Assembly (NCBI GenBank): GCA_030130125.1
Contig: JARZZM010000013.1
Span: forward strand, 124,001 to 188,000
Length of the DNA stretch: 64,000 nucleotides
Direction of reading: 5' to 3'
Origin: Thermoproteota archaeon
GTDB taxonomy: Archaea; Korarchaeota; Korarchaeia; Korarchaeales; Korarchaeaceae
The notes beneath the pieces were generated by a model. That model was not told where the DNA came from, made no database searches, and saw nothing but the letters and a program-made list of their open reading frames with translations. Below are positions 24,425 through 33,178 of the stretch, piece by piece. A program made the translations under genes and the position numbers. The first letter of the stretch is position 1. Each line of letters begins with the position of its first letter.

Positions 24425-24436
24425 CTTATAAAATAA
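24425..24436 (+). promoter_or_regulatory. TATA box of the formate dehydrogenase operon
   Basis: CTTATAAAATAA is centred near 24430, predicting transcription from about 24455 and a 5' leader of roughly 40 bases before ATG 24496. Confidence 0.5.
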
Positions 24437-24454
24437 CCCTGATGCATTTCTGCT

Positions 24455-24488
24455 GGAGCTAGTGCTCCGTTCCCCCCTAGGGGGTGAT
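24455..24488 (+). promoter_or_regulatory. Two leader hairpins covering the fdhA ribosome-binding site
   Basis: In the predicted short leader, GGAGC-TAGT-GCTCC (24455-24468) is a perfect stem-loop. Next, CCCCCTAGGGGG (24473-24484) is a 12-base perfect palindrome whose 3' half is part of the ribosome-binding sequence GGGGGTGAT. Pairing of the C-run with the G-run would hide the site. Translational control is therefore possible; no ligand or protein is suggested by the sequence. Confidence 0.4.
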
Positions 24489-24495
24489 ATTTTTG

Positions 24496-27400
24496 ATGCA
24501 AAGTCCCAGAATATCGAGAAGAACCTTTCTAAAGATGGCGGGCCTAGGCACCTTCTCACTACTCTTCTCCGGCTCAATCCGAAAGGTCTTGGGAGTGCCC
24601 AAGCCCAAGAGATACAGGCTGGGGGAGATAGGAGGCAAGGATCTGCAGCTCACTAGGGAAGTCAGGGGGGTCTGCGGCTACTGCTCTGTGGGCTGCGGCA
24701 TAATCTTCTATAGGACAGGCGACAAGGTGATCCACCTAGAGGGCGACCCGGACAATCCGTTGAACGAGGGCAAGCTCTGTTCTAAGGGAGAGGCCTCTCT
24801 GGAGCTGTTCGGGCAGCATAATCCGAGGAGACTTAGGACGCCGCTTATAAGGGTTAACCCCAAGCCTCCAGCCGAAGAGCTCAAGAAGGTTAAAACGCAA
24901 GATGAACTCAGGGCCATCTTGGATAAATACAAGCCGATATGGAGACCCGCCACTTGGGATGAGGCCTTCAGGTACATAGCCGAGAGGATGAGGGAGATCC
25001 TTGATGAGGTAGGATGGGATCCGAGGAAGGAGGACGGCTACTACCACTTAGGCAAGAAGTTCCCGTTGTGGATAGAGGCGGGCGCCAAGCTCACCAACGA
25101 GGAGGCCTACATAATAAAGAAGATCGCCACCATGCTGGGAAGCTACAACATAGACCACGACGCTAGGAGGTGCCACTCCACCACCGTGGCCGGTTTGGCC
25201 GGGACGGTTGGCTTCGGGGCCCAGACTCAGAGCTTCATAGATACCCAGTTCATCTCCACTTATCTGATCTTCGGCGGCAATCCCGCGGAGAATCATCCGG
25301 TCAGCATGAGGCATACCCTCAAAGGTAAGGAGAGGGGGACCCTCAAGCTGGTGGTCGTTGATCCCAGATACAATAGGACCGCCTCCCAGGCTGACGTGTT
25401 CGCCTTCTTCAGACCGGGCTCGGACCTAGCGTTCCTCCTATACATCCTTCACTACGCCTTCTGGGAGAGGAATCCACCGGTGGATCAACTGGACACTTTC
25501 AAGGAGTTCGTCACCAGGTTTAACGTGGATCTGGAGGAGATAAAGGAGTTCAAGGAGATAACCAAGGATTACACGGCTGAGGAGGTTTCGAGGATAACGG
25601 GAATACCGGTGGACAAACTCAGGAAGATAGCAGAACTCTACGTGGAAAACAGTGGAGTGACTACCAACTTCAAGAGGTTCGGTTCCATCCAGTGGGCAAT
25701 GGGGCAGACCCAGCACCATGTGGGGACCCAGATCACGAGGCTCAGCACCCTCGTGCAGCTGACCTTGGGAAACATGGGATTCCCGGGCGGAGGCCTGAAT
25801 CCGTACAGGGGCCACAGCAACGTGCAGGGGACCACCGACATGTGCATACTCTCGCACATACTGCCGGGTTACATAAAGCAACCCTCCAGCCCTCTCCAGA
25901 TAAGGGTTTATCAGGACTGGAAGAATCAGGGCTTCCCCGACGCCTGGCACTGGGAGATCCCCGATTGGGCTGGCAGCAGCTTCGGTCCCAATGAGAGGGG
26001 TAAGGTGAACTCGACCAAGGTGCTCTGGTCGTGGTGGTTCCAGAACTGGAGGAGGTTCGAGTTGACTTGGGGCATCTTCGTCGGTACAGATCCTGAATCG
26101 GATCCGAAGAACGGGACCGTGATAAGCGACTTCCCATTCGGAAAGGGATACACAGAGAACACCTGGTGGCAGGGAGTCCTCTTCGACGATGTGCTGAAGG
26201 CCGCGATCATAATGGCGGAGAACATAGCTGTCAGCGACGGGGATGCGATAACTACCTATATAGCCCTAGCATCGCTCAAGCTGCTTGTTGTGGTTGACCT
26301 GTGGGAGACTGAGACAGCAACTTTCGCTGATGTCCTCCTACCTGGCGCATTCCAGTACGAGAAGTACGGGTCGATAACGAACAGCAACCGCTGGGTCCAG
26401 TGGCAGGACAGGGTCGTGCCACCAGCAGGCGATGCCAAACCCGATCTCTGGATAATGCTCAAACTCTGGGACTACTTCAAGAGCTACGGGATTGTGAGGC
26501 TTCCAAGCCAGATATACGGCAAGAGGGAGGAGAAGGTCTCCATAAAGAATCCCAATACAGGAGAGATGGTCGAGCTTTACGAGAGGAAGATAGAGCCCTT
26601 CATGGACTACGCGACCGGCAGATTCGCTGATCCTGACTACGCATATGCTGATCCCGAGCTGATATACAAGGAGATAGACTTGGCAGTTGATCTGTACAAC
26701 GGGATGTATGATTGGGTTGACGGGAAGATACTGGCGAAGAGGAGGAAGCCCCTGCTGAGGACTGAGTCAGACATAGATGGCATTCTGGACAGGGAGTTCC
26801 TGATGTACAAGGACTGGGCGTGGACATGGCCCAAGAATGTGAGGATACTCTATGACCTCTGGACTCTCTCCAAGACCTTGGGGAGGACCTTCCAGTTCAC
26901 CTTCACTCCCGGCGAATATTCCGTTGGGGACACGCTTAATGGTAAGACTGTGTCCATAACTGGAGAAACCGGAGAGATCAGGGACGCAAAGAGCGGTAAG
27001 TGGAGGCCAGCTTTCATACCCGGCCATAACTTCGTGGTCGGCAAGATGTACAAGAGGCTGTGGTCCGGCATGACCGACCTGCTGACCGGCGCCGTTACGG
27101 CGAAGGACCTCCTATGGTATGGGAAGGTGATGGGGAAGTTCGTGATATTCAGCGGGGAATCCCACACCGTGACCACCTACGAGGATCTGGGCATCAAGTG
27201 TCCCCTCTGCGAGAGCTTCTACTACGATGAGGACGTGATAAATGTCGGTAAGGCGAACTACAAGAAGCCCTATTTCAAGGGGACGAAGGACTACAAAGGG
27301 AAGAAGATAAAGTACGTGGGATTCTATGACTGGAAGAAGGTGAGAGACAAGTTCTCCGAGGAGTTTAGGAGTCTAGCCAAGTCCTTGGGCATAAGAGAAG

Positions 27401-28116
27401 CGGTCAAGAGCATGAAGGAGAAGTACGGCGAGTGGTACGCCTATCCTAATCCGAGCAATTCCGGTGAGATCCTAGCTTGGGATATGAGGTACCCGATCCA
27501 CTACGAACCTGTGGAGTCTCCAGACTTCGAGCTGGCCACCAAGTATCCAGCGATGGCTTGGAGGAGAGCAGAGAATTACAGATTCTTGGAACCACCTAAG
27601 GGATTCGAGCACCTCAAGGATACGGTCACCATGATCCCGGAGGATATGTCACCGCCCGAGGGTGCTGAGGTAGTTGTGGTGACCACGAACAGGATGACGG
27701 AGCATTTCCACACCGGTCAGCTCACTAGGAATGTCCCTCTCCTAGCGGAGCTCGTCCCGGAGCCGTTCGCTGAGATACCTAAGCCCCTAGCGGATAAGCT
27801 CGGAATAAAGCCCGGAGATATCGTCGAGGTGGGAAACAAGAGGAACGTGATTTACGTGAGGGCGATGGTTACCCACAGGGTCCCCAAGCTATCAGTCAAT
27901 GGTAAGGAGGTCTACGTGATAAACCTGCCATGGCACTGGGGATGGGCCGGGGCTCACAGCACCTATGCGGTGGTGAATACGATAACGGACGTGTACATGG
28001 ACGTGGTCACCACTATGCAGGAGACCAAGGCGTTCCTGGCCTACGTTAGGAAGGCTCCCATCGAGAAATACGACTACAGGGCAAAGGAGGAGAATTTACC
28101 GGGGATAAGGCCGTGA
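24496..28116 (+). CDS. fdhA: Formate dehydrogenase-N-like catalytic subunit (Mo/W bis-MGD), Tat-exported
   Basis: A 1206-residue member of the DMSO reductase superfamily closest in motifs to FdnG. The Tat signal SRRTFLKMAGLGTFSLLF is at the N-terminus. The 4Fe-4S ligands are C60, C63, C67 and C95. The metal ligand is C226 in ARRCHSTTVAGL, the place of selenocysteine in FdnG, followed by the conserved His; the codon is TGC. FDH-N marks include RGHSNVQGTTD, TTNRMTEHFHTG, PLADKLGIKPGD and LPWHWGWAG. It oxidises formate to CO2 outside the membrane. It is about 190 residues longer than FdnG; the extra length lies mostly in the lysine- and tyrosine-rich region of residues 780-1010. The ATG is chosen for the GGGGGTGAT site; a GTG 12 bases upstream is in frame. 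Confidence 0.92.
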   Translation: MQSPRISRRTFLKMAGLGTFSLLFSGSIRKVLGVPKPKRYRLGEIGGKDLQLTREVRGVCGYCSVGCGIIFYRTGDKVIHLEGDPDNPLNEGKLCSKGEASLELFGQHNPRRLRTPLIRVNPKPPAEELKKVKTQDELRAILDKYKPIWRPATWDEAFRYIAERMREILDEVGWDPRKEDGYYHLGKKFPLWIEAGAKLTNEEAYIIKKIATMLGSYNIDHDARRCHSTTVAGLAGTVGFGAQTQSFIDTQFISTYLIFGGNPAENHPVSMRHTLKGKERGTLKLVVVDPRYNRTASQADVFAFFRPGSDLAFLLYILHYAFWERNPPVDQLDTFKEFVTRFNVDLEEIKEFKEITKDYTAEEVSRITGIPVDKLRKIAELYVENSGVTTNFKRFGSIQWAMGQTQHHVGTQITRLSTLVQLTLGNMGFPGGGLNPYRGHSNVQGTTDMCILSHILPGYIKQPSSPLQIRVYQDWKNQGFPDAWHWEIPDWAGSSFGPNERGKVNSTKVLWSWWFQNWRRFELTWGIFVGTDPESDPKNGTVISDFPFGKGYTENTWWQGVLFDDVLKAAIIMAENIAVSDGDAITTYIALASLKLLVVVDLWETETATFADVLLPGAFQYEKYGSITNSNRWVQWQDRVVPPAGDAKPDLWIMLKLWDYFKSYGIVRLPSQIYGKREEKVSIKNPNTGEMVELYERKIEPFMDYATGRFADPDYAYADPELIYKEIDLAVDLYNGMYDWVDGKILAKRRKPLLRTESDIDGILDREFLMYKDWAWTWPKNVRILYDLWTLSKTLGRTFQFTFTPGEYSVGDTLNGKTVSITGETGEIRDAKSGKWRPAFIPGHNFVVGKMYKRLWSGMTDLLTGAVTAKDLLWYGKVMGKFVIFSGESHTVTTYEDLGIKCPLCESFYYDEDVINVGKANYKKPYFKGTKDYKGKKIKYVGFYDWKKVRDKFSEEFRSLAKSLGIREAVKSMKEKYGEWYAYPNPSNSGEILAWDMRYPIHYEPVESPDFELATKYPAMAWRRAENYRFLEPPKGFEHLKDTVTMIPEDMSPPEGAEVVVVTTNRMTEHFHTGQLTRNVPLLAELVPEPFAEIPKPLADKLGIKPGDIVEVGNKRNVIYVRAMVTHRVPKLSVNGKEVYVINLPWHWGWAGAHSTYAVVNTITDVYMDVVTTMQETKAFLAYVRKAPIEKYDYRAKEENLPGIRP

Positions 28117-28129
28117 TGGGGGTGATGTT

Positions 28130-28933
28130 ATGGGAGAGATGGCAATAGCCTTCAATGTGGATAACTGTATCTTCTGCAGGGCATGTCAGGTTGCCTGCCA
28201 CGTGTGGAACAACACTAGACCCCAAGTAACTGAATTTTCCCCTACATTGACGAATCCCCCAGATCTTCTGCCTAACGTCTGGATGGTGATGGAGGCTAAG
28301 GAGGTAGTGGAGGGAGATGAATTCCACTGGCTATTCCTCAAGAGGCAATGCATGCACTGCAGCGAGGCCCCCTGCGCTAAAGCTTGTCCAGTAAATGCCA
28401 TAGAGATCCATCCGGAGGGGGCTGTCGTAATAAGAGAGGACAAGTGTACCGGATGCAGGTTCTGCATAGAGGCATGTCCCTACGATGTCCCCAAGTACGA
28501 TGAGAGTAGTGAGAAGGTGTACAAGTGTACTTTCTGCATAGACAGGATACAGAACGGCTTGGAGCCCGCTTGCGTCGCTGCATGCCCCACTGATGCCTTG
28601 GTATTCGGCGATTACGATGAACTGGTCAACAGGTACAGGTCTCAGGGCTTTGAGGTGTATGGTGACTCGGTCAACGACTACGTGGGTAGGACCCACTACA
28701 TCTACGTCACTAGGAAATTCAAGGGCAAGCTGACCGACCCCAAGTACTTCGGTGAGAGGCTGAAGAAGGATCCGAGAAAGGCGTCAGTACAGGTCGGAAC
28801 CAACGTGGTAGAACCTGTCGGCTGGGGCCTTATTGGTCTCACTTTACTGGCCGCAGCCGGCCACTTCATCTACTGGAGGACCAAGAGGATCGAGGAGAAG
28901 TCCGAATCTGAAGGTGAGAAGGGAGGTGAGTGA
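28130..28933 (+). CDS. fdhB: Formate dehydrogenase iron-sulfur (beta) subunit with membrane anchor
   Basis: A 267-residue ferredoxin-type subunit with four 4Fe-4S motifs: CIFCRACQVACHVW, CMHCSEAPCAKACP, CTGCRFCIEACP and CTFCIDRIQNG with CVAACP. A single C-terminal membrane helix (GWGLIGLTLLAAAGHFIYW) matches FdnH, which relays electrons from the catalytic subunit to cytochrome b. It lacks its own Tat signal, so it probably travels with FdhA. The start is 13 bases after fdhA and its stop abuts the next gene. Confidence 0.92.
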   Translation: MGEMAIAFNVDNCIFCRACQVACHVWNNTRPQVTEFSPTLTNPPDLLPNVWMVMEAKEVVEGDEFHWLFLKRQCMHCSEAPCAKACPVNAIEIHPEGAVVIREDKCTGCRFCIEACPYDVPKYDESSEKVYKCTFCIDRIQNGLEPACVAACPTDALVFGDYDELVNRYRSQGFEVYGDSVNDYVGRTHYIYVTRKFKGKLTDPKYFGERLKKDPRKASVQVGTNVVEPVGWGLIGLTLLAAAGHFIYWRTKRIEEKSESEGEKGGE

Positions 28934-29665
28934 ATGGCCGAGGAGTATGTGAGCCTTGCGGAGTGGAGGAGCAAGTGCGAGGCAGTGAAGGCGTTCAGCG
29001 AGGCCCAGATATGGGTACACAAGCATCTGATACACTTCACCCTGTTCTTCCTCATCACAGGCTTACCCTTAATTAGCAGAGAGTGGTTCGGCTGGCTTGC
29101 TTTCGTCTTCGGCTATCCGCTTTCCACTGTGATAGGGAGCTACGATCCCTACAGCCTCGGCATACAGGTGGCCAGGTTCATACACAGGATCTCGGCCATA
29201 GGGCTGGCTCTAGTGCTGGTACCTTTCCTCCTCAAAATGCTGGGAGAGCTCAGGCGTATGGAGATATGGCCCGAATGCTGGAGCTTTTCCTGCTTCAAGA
29301 AAGGTTTCGAGGACATGATAGATTTCTACGTGCACAGGAAGAAGGTGACATTCCCCAAGTATAATGTGGGACAGAAGGGATGGATCTGGACCGTAATAGT
29401 AGGGATGGTGATAATGTACGTAACTGGAACCGTGATGTGGCTGAGGGACCTCTTCCCGCCCAGCGCTTGGGAGGTGGCCCATCTCCTCCACGATATAGGG
29501 TTCTTCATAGCAGCCATAGGCCTCATAATTCACGTGTACATGGCCCTGTTGATTCCAGAACATAGGCCTTTCGTCAGGGCCATGTTCAGAACGGGTAGAT
29601 TGACTGAGGAGTACGTTAAGGAGCACCATCCCAAGTGGCACGAGAAGATCGAGAAGGAAGGCTGA
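28934..29665 (+). CDS. fdhC: Formate dehydrogenase cytochrome b556-like (gamma) subunit
   Basis: A 243-residue membrane protein with four helices, of the FdnI type. Heme-ligand histidines are expected in WVHKHLIHFTLFF, VARFIHRISAIG, VAHLLHDIGFFIAA and IIHVYMALL, enough for two b hemes. It takes electrons from FdhB and hands them to a quinone or to another membrane carrier. The gene starts on the base after fdhB stops. The conserved C-terminal tail (EHRPFVRAMFRTGRLTEEYVKEHHPKWHEK) is cytoplasmic and family-typical. Confidence 0.9.
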   Translation: MAEEYVSLAEWRSKCEAVKAFSEAQIWVHKHLIHFTLFFLITGLPLISREWFGWLAFVFGYPLSTVIGSYDPYSLGIQVARFIHRISAIGLALVLVPFLLKMLGELRRMEIWPECWSFSCFKKGFEDMIDFYVHRKKVTFPKYNVGQKGWIWTVIVGMVIMYVTGTVMWLRDLFPPSAWEVAHLLHDIGFFIAAIGLIIHVYMALLIPEHRPFVRAMFRTGRLTEEYVKEHHPKWHEKIEKEG

Positions 29666-29683
29666 TCCCCACCCCACTTTTTT

Positions 29684-30610
29684 ATGCCCTCCGATGTCTC
29701 TCGGATAGGTGAGTTCATAGTGTCGGACGCGTCGAGCAAGTTCAAGCGGGCAGTGGACCTGATTTCGATTGAAACCCCCGAGCTGAGGCCTTCCCTCCTA
29801 TTCTACGCTGATATGATCTCTCTATTGAACGAGTTATCCGATGAGGTTGTATTGGAGCTGGAGGATAGAAGGGAGCTTATTGAAGAGCTCGCCAAGAGGG
29901 TCAGCGAGGAGGGATCTCCGCTCCTGAATTTACTCGGTACAATACCCGTATCCGCAGGGATATGGCAAAGGATACTCGAATCAGTTGTATCAATAGTGAG
30001 AGATCACCGGGAGGAGCTAACGGAAGATCTAAATAAGCTATTAGAGGCGTCGGAAGGTGGTTCCTTTAGTATACGCGACCTAGCCACCTACTCCCTAAAA
30101 GGGGATCCGAATTACGCTAGGGGGGTGGCTGCCGGACTTGATGTGGACTTGGACTTAGTGAACGCAATTGCCCTATGGACAATACAGCCCCTCCTCATTG
30201 CCCTGAGGAGGATCGCCGAAAGGAAGATAGATGCTAACAACTGGTTGAGAGGCTATTGTCCGGTCTGCGGAAGCTACACGAGGACCGGATTCATGGAAGG
30301 GGAGGGTAGGAAGCTACACCTCAAATGCGAGATATGCGGGATGGAGTGGCCCTTCCTCAGGTTGAAATGTCCCTTCTGTGGTAACGAAGATGAGAAGAAG
30401 TTGGGTTTCTACTCTCTAAACGACAATAAGTTCCGCCTTTACGTATGCGAAAGTTGCGGAGAATACTGGAAGGTGGTCGACGAGGAACTAGCTGGTAAGA
30501 ACGTTCCTAGGGAACTCTATCCAGTATGGACCTTTGAACTAGATGAGCTGGCCTCCAAGCTCAGCAAGGAGAGATCATCAGAAGACGAGGAAGGTGACAT
30601 AAAGAGCTGA
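29684..30610 (+). CDS. fdhE: Formate dehydrogenase accessory protein FdhE
   Basis: A 308-residue FdhE-family protein. The C-terminal third has four CxxC pairs for metal binding (CPVCGSY, CEICGMEW, CPFCGNE, CESCGEYW), as in the rubredoxin-like FdhE of bacteria that checks or assembles exported formate dehydrogenases. It begins 19 bases after the cytochrome subunit with TTTTTT before the ATG, so it is probably the last gene of this operon. It converges with fdhD, leaving only two bases between the stops. Confidence 0.9.
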   Translation: MPSDVSRIGEFIVSDASSKFKRAVDLISIETPELRPSLLFYADMISLLNELSDEVVLELEDRRELIEELAKRVSEEGSPLLNLLGTIPVSAGIWQRILESVVSIVRDHREELTEDLNKLLEASEGGSFSIRDLATYSLKGDPNYARGVAAGLDVDLDLVNAIALWTIQPLLIALRRIAERKIDANNWLRGYCPVCGSYTRTGFMEGEGRKLHLKCEICGMEWPFLRLKCPFCGNEDEKKLGFYSLNDNKFRLYVCESCGEYWKVVDEELAGKNVPRELYPVWTFELDELASKLSKERSSEDEEGDIKS

Positions 30611-30612
30611 GG

Positions 30613-31383
30613 TCAGCAGAGAGGGCTGTCTGCCTCCTTCCCATGCCATCTCACTAGGGGTCCCCCCTTGGACACCATGGGACCTCCCCTCACCCTCTCC
30701 GGATAAGTGAAGACTTTCAACTCCCTAGTGAAGTCTTTTGATATGAGGGTTATCCCCCTCTGATCTGCTGATGCCGCTCCACTAACTAAAACGTGCCTCA
30801 TGCTAGCAACGATCCTTATCCCCGTCAGAGACAGGAGCTTTATGATGTCGCCCGAGATCCTCCCGGTGCTAATCATAACTGGTGTAAGCTCCTTGAGATC
30901 GTCACTGCGCTTCATTATCCAACCAGCAATCTTCATCGCAGCGGTGTGCCTACTTATATCGACAAGCAGCATCTTTTGAACTACGGAGGATCCCTTTAGG
31001 GCGTATAGCCCGGTGACGTGAAAGGCGAAGGGGCATATGCTCTTGGGAATGGATTTGGATGCATCGGACATCAGGCTCAGGATCGTGCTCCATTCGACTG
31101 GCTCGTCCCTCCATCTAGGGGGACTCAATTCCCCCTCGTCAGTGATCCTCAGCAGATACTCTAGGTCGCTCAGTCTTATTTCCTCCACCCTGACATCCCT
31201 TGTAATCCCCTTCATCAGCAAGTAACCTATTACTGCCTCCTCGATCATATTTGGGCTAGCGAAGAAGCTCCCTACCTTTCGGCCATCCACCCACTCCACC
31301 TCGTACCTGAAGTCGGCAGCCATCTGCGTACCTCTCCAGCGGACGACGGACCTTTCACACACCCTCCTCAGTTCATCTTGCAT
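30613..31383 (-). CDS. fdhD: Divergent FdhD-like sulfurtransferase
   Basis: A 256-residue protein related to FdhD, which passes sulfur to the molybdenum cofactor of formate dehydrogenase. Family traces: FHVTG, VDISRHTAAMKIAGW (normally DVGRHNAxDKxIG), STGRISGDIIKLLSLTGIRIVAS, and ITLISKDFTRELKVFTYPERV. The usual CxxC sulfur-carrying pair is reduced to C117 alone (KSICPFAF), and the second Gly of the TGG motif is Leu. It faces the fdh operon on the opposite strand. A promoter with a palindrome lies just upstream of its leaderless ATG. Function is supported by position, but the chemistry may differ. Confidence 0.75.
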   Translation of the reverse strand: MQDELRRVCERSVVRWRGTQMAADFRYEVEWVDGRKVGSFFASPNMIEEAVIGYLLMKGITRDVRVEEIRLSDLEYLLRITDEGELSPPRWRDEPVEWSTILSLMSDASKSIPKSICPFAFHVTGLYALKGSSVVQKMLLVDISRHTAAMKIAGWIMKRSDDLKELTPVMISTGRISGDIIKLLSLTGIRIVASMRHVLVSGAASADQRGITLISKDFTRELKVFTYPERVRGGPMVSKGGPLVRWHGKEADSPLC

Positions 31384-31403
31384 TTAGGAGACACCCTTGG
31401 TGC

Positions 31404-31424
31404 TCAATATTAAGTGCATGCACT
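31404..31424 (-). promoter_or_regulatory. fdhD promoter with adjoining 12-base palindrome
   Basis: The minus strand reads TTAATATTGA at 31404-31413, about 25 bases before ATG 31383, a leaderless TATA box. Immediately upstream, 31413-31424 is the perfect palindrome AGTGCATGCACT. This could be an operator overlapping the BRE of fdhD. Confidence 0.4.
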
Positions 31425-31784
31425 CTAGATGAGCCCTAACTCCCCAACCACCTTAACAGCTAGATTGCACTTTTCCCTGAACTCCTGCTCGCTCACAGTA
31501 TGAGTGGCAGGACAGTACTCATCCAGTACGCACTTCCCAGCGTCGAGATCGTAGATCACGGGATAGGCCCTGCATCCCAGAGGCCTATGCTCGTAGACGG
31601 AACACATCCCGTTCTTTAGGAAGTAGCACTTTCCATCAACGTTCTTGAGCCTGATGAATCCTCCTCTAAGCTCGGAGAAATCCCCTCTTCTATATCCTAG
31701 GGACTCAAGTCTCCTTATGTCGCTTTCAGTGAGGATCATCTCGGTCTCAAGGCAGCAGAGGTGGCACCCCTCGGGACATATCAT
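31425..31784 (-). CDS. YkgJ-family cysteine-rich protein
   Basis: A 119-residue zinc/iron-chelating protein of the YkgJ (UPF0153) type. It starts MICPEGCHLCCLETEM and has NGKCYFLKNGMCSVYEHRPLGCRAYP, the CxxCC...C...C..Y..RP..CR.YP signature, plus CVLDEYC. The longer frame to 31871 overlaps tldD and is not needed; ATG 31784 precedes the first conserved Cys. Members are thought to bind a metal cluster, but the role is unknown. It diverges from tldD. Confidence 0.8.
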   Translation of the reverse strand: MICPEGCHLCCLETEMILTESDIRRLESLGYRRGDFSELRGGFIRLKNVDGKCYFLKNGMCSVYEHRPLGCRAYPVIYDLDAGKCVLDEYCPATHTVSEQEFREKCNLAVKVVGELGLI

Positions 31785-31818
31785 CAGGGTTATATCGGTC
31801 TCTCCATTAAAATTCCGT

Positions 31819-33177
31819 ATGGATTTGGAGGACGCAGTATCCCTAGGTCTCGATGAAGGGGCTGACTTCATCGAGGTCAGGGAAGAGAGAACCTACATGA
31901 CCATGATCAGGATGATCGATGGAGTAGTGAGGGAGTTGACTAGGGGAAGGGAGTTCAGGATAAGTGTCCGGGCCCTATACAGAGGTGGATGGGGCTTCGG
32001 CATAGCTAACTCCCCTAATGAGATAGCCGACGCGGTTAAAGATGCAGTGAGCCTAGCTAAACTCTCATCTAGGTGGGCAGAGCCGATAGAAGTGAATTGG
32101 CCCTCCTTCAAGGGAAGCTACGAGGTTAAAGGGAGGAAGCCCGCGTGGCAGATTCCGATAGAGGAGAAGATAGGGATAGTCGATGAGCAGGATCGACTCG
32201 CCAAATCAATTGATAAGGTGACCAACAGGAACATAATGATGGGAGACACGCTCAGGGAGACCAGAGTAATCAACTCCTTGGGAACTGACATCAGGCAGAC
32301 ACTGCCTAGGGTCAGGCTGGCCGCCTACATATTTGCTCACGAGGCGGGAGTGACGGAAAGCGCGTTCGAATCGAGGGGAGGGATAGGAGGACTGGAGGTG
32401 ATTGAGGGGACTGGGATCGCGGAGGAGGCAGCCAAAAGGGCCGTGGAAGCTCTATCGGCCAAACCAGCCCCTCCTGGGCCCCATCCCGCGATACTGGATC
32501 CGAAGCTGGCTGGTGTGTTCATACACGAGGCTTTCGGTCACGCGGCCGAGGGAGACGCGGTAGTTAACAACGAGAGCATCCTCACAGGAAAGCTGGGTGA
32601 AAGGGTGGGCTCCGAGGTGGTCAGCGTCGTCGACGATCCCACCATAGAAGGGTTATACGGGTTCTACAGGTACGATGACGAGGGGACCGAGTCCAGGCGC
32701 AAGTACATAGTCAAGGGAGGCATACTTTCCGGCTACATGACCAACTTGGAGACCGCTTCCAAGCTCGGGCTCGAACCTACCGGAAACGCTCGCTCGATGG
32801 ATTACAGCAATCCACCTATTGTGAGGATGTCCAACACGTTCATAGACAGGGGGGATTGGACGTTCGAGGAGATGGTGTCCGATATGAAGCAAGGAATATA
32901 CGCGTTCGGGTCCCTTTACGGATACACCGATCCGGCTAAGGGACAGTTCATGTTCAAGGCCGAGGGAGGCTGGCTGATTGAGAACGGAGAGCTCAAGCAG
33001 AGGTTGAGGGAGGTGGCCATAACCGGTATGACCCTCGAGGTCCTGAACAACATAGATGCGGTCGGGAAGGACTTATCTCACGATCCAGGGATGTGCGGGA
33101 AGATGGGCCAGTGGGTTCCCGTAACCACTGGAGCGCCCCATGTTAGGGTGAGCAACCTGGTGTTCGGGGGGAGGTAA
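31819..33177 (+). CDS. tldD: TldD metalloprotease subunit
   Basis: A 452-residue TldD. The zinc site HEAFGHAAEGD is present near residue 235, with the GNARSMDYSNPP segment downstream. TldD and TldE form a heterodimeric protease that degrades unfolded peptides and matures some modified peptides. The longer frame starting at 31645 is spurious: the conserved protein begins at ATG 31819. tldE starts one base after its stop. Confidence 0.95.
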   Translation: MDLEDAVSLGLDEGADFIEVREERTYMTMIRMIDGVVRELTRGREFRISVRALYRGGWGFGIANSPNEIADAVKDAVSLAKLSSRWAEPIEVNWPSFKGSYEVKGRKPAWQIPIEEKIGIVDEQDRLAKSIDKVTNRNIMMGDTLRETRVINSLGTDIRQTLPRVRLAAYIFAHEAGVTESAFESRGGIGGLEVIEGTGIAEEAAKRAVEALSAKPAPPGPHPAILDPKLAGVFIHEAFGHAAEGDAVVNNESILTGKLGERVGSEVVSVVDDPTIEGLYGFYRYDDEGTESRRKYIVKGGILSGYMTNLETASKLGLEPTGNARSMDYSNPPIVRMSNTFIDRGDWTFEEMVSDMKQGIYAFGSLYGYTDPAKGQFMFKAEGGWLIENGELKQRLREVAITGMTLEVLNNIDAVGKDLSHDPGMCGKMGQWVPVTTGAPHVRVSNLVFGGR

Positions 33178-33178
33178 G

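Noticed and set aside
24473-24484. CCCCCTAGGGGG as the end of a mobile element.
   Set aside because: No partner copy or target duplication is seen; it lies at the ribosome-binding site and is better read as a leader hairpin.
25180-25190. Selenocysteine at the formate dehydrogenase active site.
   Set aside because: The codon is TGC (Cys), not TGA, and no selenocysteine insertion element is needed.
31645-31818. Longer tldD with 58 extra residues.
   Set aside because: The extra part overlaps the YkgJ-type gene on the other strand and lacks similarity; TldD proteins start at the later ATG.
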